Part shown: positions 62,957-64,000 of the stretch, in pieces
How positions within the stretch are numbered: the first letter of the stretch is position 1
Layout of the letters: the number at the start of each line of letters is the position of its first letter
Assembly (NCBI GenBank): GCA_902576115.1
Contig: CACGUE010000007.1
Location: 1-64,000 of the forward strand
Length of the DNA stretch: 64,000 bases
Direction: 5' to 3'
DNA from: an uncultured Pelagibacteraceae bacterium
GTDB lineage: Bacteria; Pseudomonadota; Alphaproteobacteria; Pelagibacterales; Pelagibacteraceae
Position numbers and translations under genes: made by a program
The notes under the pieces: generated by a model
What the model was told of the DNA's origin: nothing
The model's database searches: none
The model's input: only the letters and a program-made list of their open reading frames with translations

Positions 62957-63470
62957 ATGAAATCGTATTTTCGATATATTTAGTTTGACCAGAACTATCT
63001 CCTAAATTTGAGCAAACTTTTATTGTGTTAGCATTTAATTTAAATATTGATAAATAGCCACCTTGCTGAGCATGCGAAGGACATGCTGTCATATAACCAG
63101 GTGGATTACAATTGGTGACATTAAGTCTACACCAAGATCCATAAGGTGCATTATTTCCATAAAAAGGGCTAGTCCAGTTCATGCCATAAACTGTTTGGTT
63201 CATATAACTAATAAATGAGTCAATGTTTAAGGGGCAGTTAACAGACTTTTCATTACCACTTGTATCTGTATAAGTTATAGGTTCTCCAACACTACACAAT
63301 GCTGACTTTGCTGCTACCATATTTGTTATGGTTTTATGATTAGACTTGGTTGCTGAAACTTTTGCGGCTTCAGTATATCCACTATAAGCAACAACACCTA
63401 CTGCAGCAAGAATACCAATGATAGCTACAACAACTAAAAGTTCTATTAATGTAAAACCTTTTTTGTTCAT
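62949..63470 (-). CDS. Type IV pilin-like protein 3
   Basis: MNKK/GFTLIELLVVVAIIGILAAVGVVAYSGYT; stop overlaps start of pilin 2. Confidence 0.9.
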   Translation of the reverse strand: MNKKGFTLIELLVVVAIIGILAAVGVVAYSGYTEAAKVSATKSNHKTITNMVAAKSALCSVGEPITYTDTSGNEKSVNCPLNIDSFISYMNQTVYGMNWTSPFYGNNAPYGSWCRLNVTNCNPPGYMTACPSHAQQGGYLSIFKLNANTIKVCSNLGDSSGQTKYIENTISYE

Positions 63471-63472
63471 AA

Positions 63473-63979
63473 TTAAAATCCAGTTGGTACCTGCAACATA
63501 GGATCTAATGATTTTTTAGTTCCTTTGTCGTCATAAGCTGCATCAATTAAAAAACAAGGATCAATTTTACATTGATGCCATCCTACTAATACAATTTCGC
63601 CTGCATTTCTAGTAGGTCCACTATTTAATAAACCACTAGGGTTATTTGGGGTTGTGCCATATGGATTTTTAATTTCATCTTGGAATACATTTATAAAATA
63701 TTGAGCCCATGTATTACTTGATAAACTCCCAGCTCCTCCTGTTGAACAATTTGTTATATGTTTACTGGTGTCGGATCCCTGAGTAAGATTTGTGCCAGCT
63801 TGACACTTTAATATTTCTGCAATAGCGAATTTTTGAATTAACTTTTGATTATTTAACATGGTTTGTTTTTTTGCTCCGCTAGTATAACCGCTATAAGCAA
63901 CTACTCCGACAGCAGCTAAGATGCCTATGATTGCTACGACAACCAAAAGTTCAATCAATGTAAAGCCTTTTTGTGTCAT
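63473..63979 (-). CDS. Type IV pilin-like protein 4
   Basis: MTQK/GFTLIELLVVVAIIGILAAVGVVAYSGYT; 2-nt gap to pilin 3. Confidence 0.9.
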   Translation of the reverse strand: MTQKGFTLIELLVVVAIIGILAAVGVVAYSGYTSGAKKQTMLNNQKLIQKFAIAEILKCQAGTNLTQGSDTSKHITNCSTGGAGSLSSNTWAQYFINVFQDEIKNPYGTTPNNPSGLLNSGPTRNAGEIVLVGWHQCKIDPCFLIDAAYDDKGTKKSLDPMLQVPTGF

Positions 63980-64000
63980 AATTTAATCTACACTTATAAG

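Noticed and set aside
1-64000. CRISPR arrays, rRNA operons, IS elements or prophage genes
   Set aside because: Looked for repeat-spacer patterns, transposase or integrase motifs and rRNA; none seen.

Overview
The window is AT-rich, gene-dense DNA that looks like a SAR11 (Pelagibacterales) alphaproteobacterium. This assignment is inferred from composition, very short spacers and protein similarity; I ran no searches. Positions 1-31.1 kb are a conserved minus-strand core: tsf(partial)-rpsB with a pseudoknotted leader, dnaE-lolD-lolC-proS-DUF1467-rnj-coaX-birA, the full nuoA-N operon, tRNA-Asp, tRNA-Val, lon, clpX, clpP, tig and tRNA-Leu. Positions 31-44 kb are accessory: a SHOCT-domain protein with a 39-bp coding repeat, and a glycerol-3-phosphate/glycerophosphodiester locus (ugpB-A-E-E'-C, a glpQ-like GDPD, a 2H-phosphoesterase-like protein, glpK, and a divergent short glpD). 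Positions 45-57 kb hold a TRAP transporter, an NCS1 permease and an alcohol dehydrogenase, plus a divergent plus-strand run (GMC oxidoreductase, TerC, SDR, M23 peptidase, hydratase/FAH-like, M24 peptidase). Positions 57-64 kb form a poorly characterised surface-protein island. It has four type IV pilin-like genes with an identical 29-aa N-terminal block and unrelated C-termini, an FG-GAP/ASPIC-UnbV propeller protein in the same transcriptional run, secreted Cys-rich proteins and a possible frameshifted gene. The strongest leads are the pilin/propeller operon, matching stem-loops after the binding-protein gene in two unrelated transporter operons, the 2H phosphoesterase in the G3P operon, the short GlpD, and three small ORFs absent from the supplied track.
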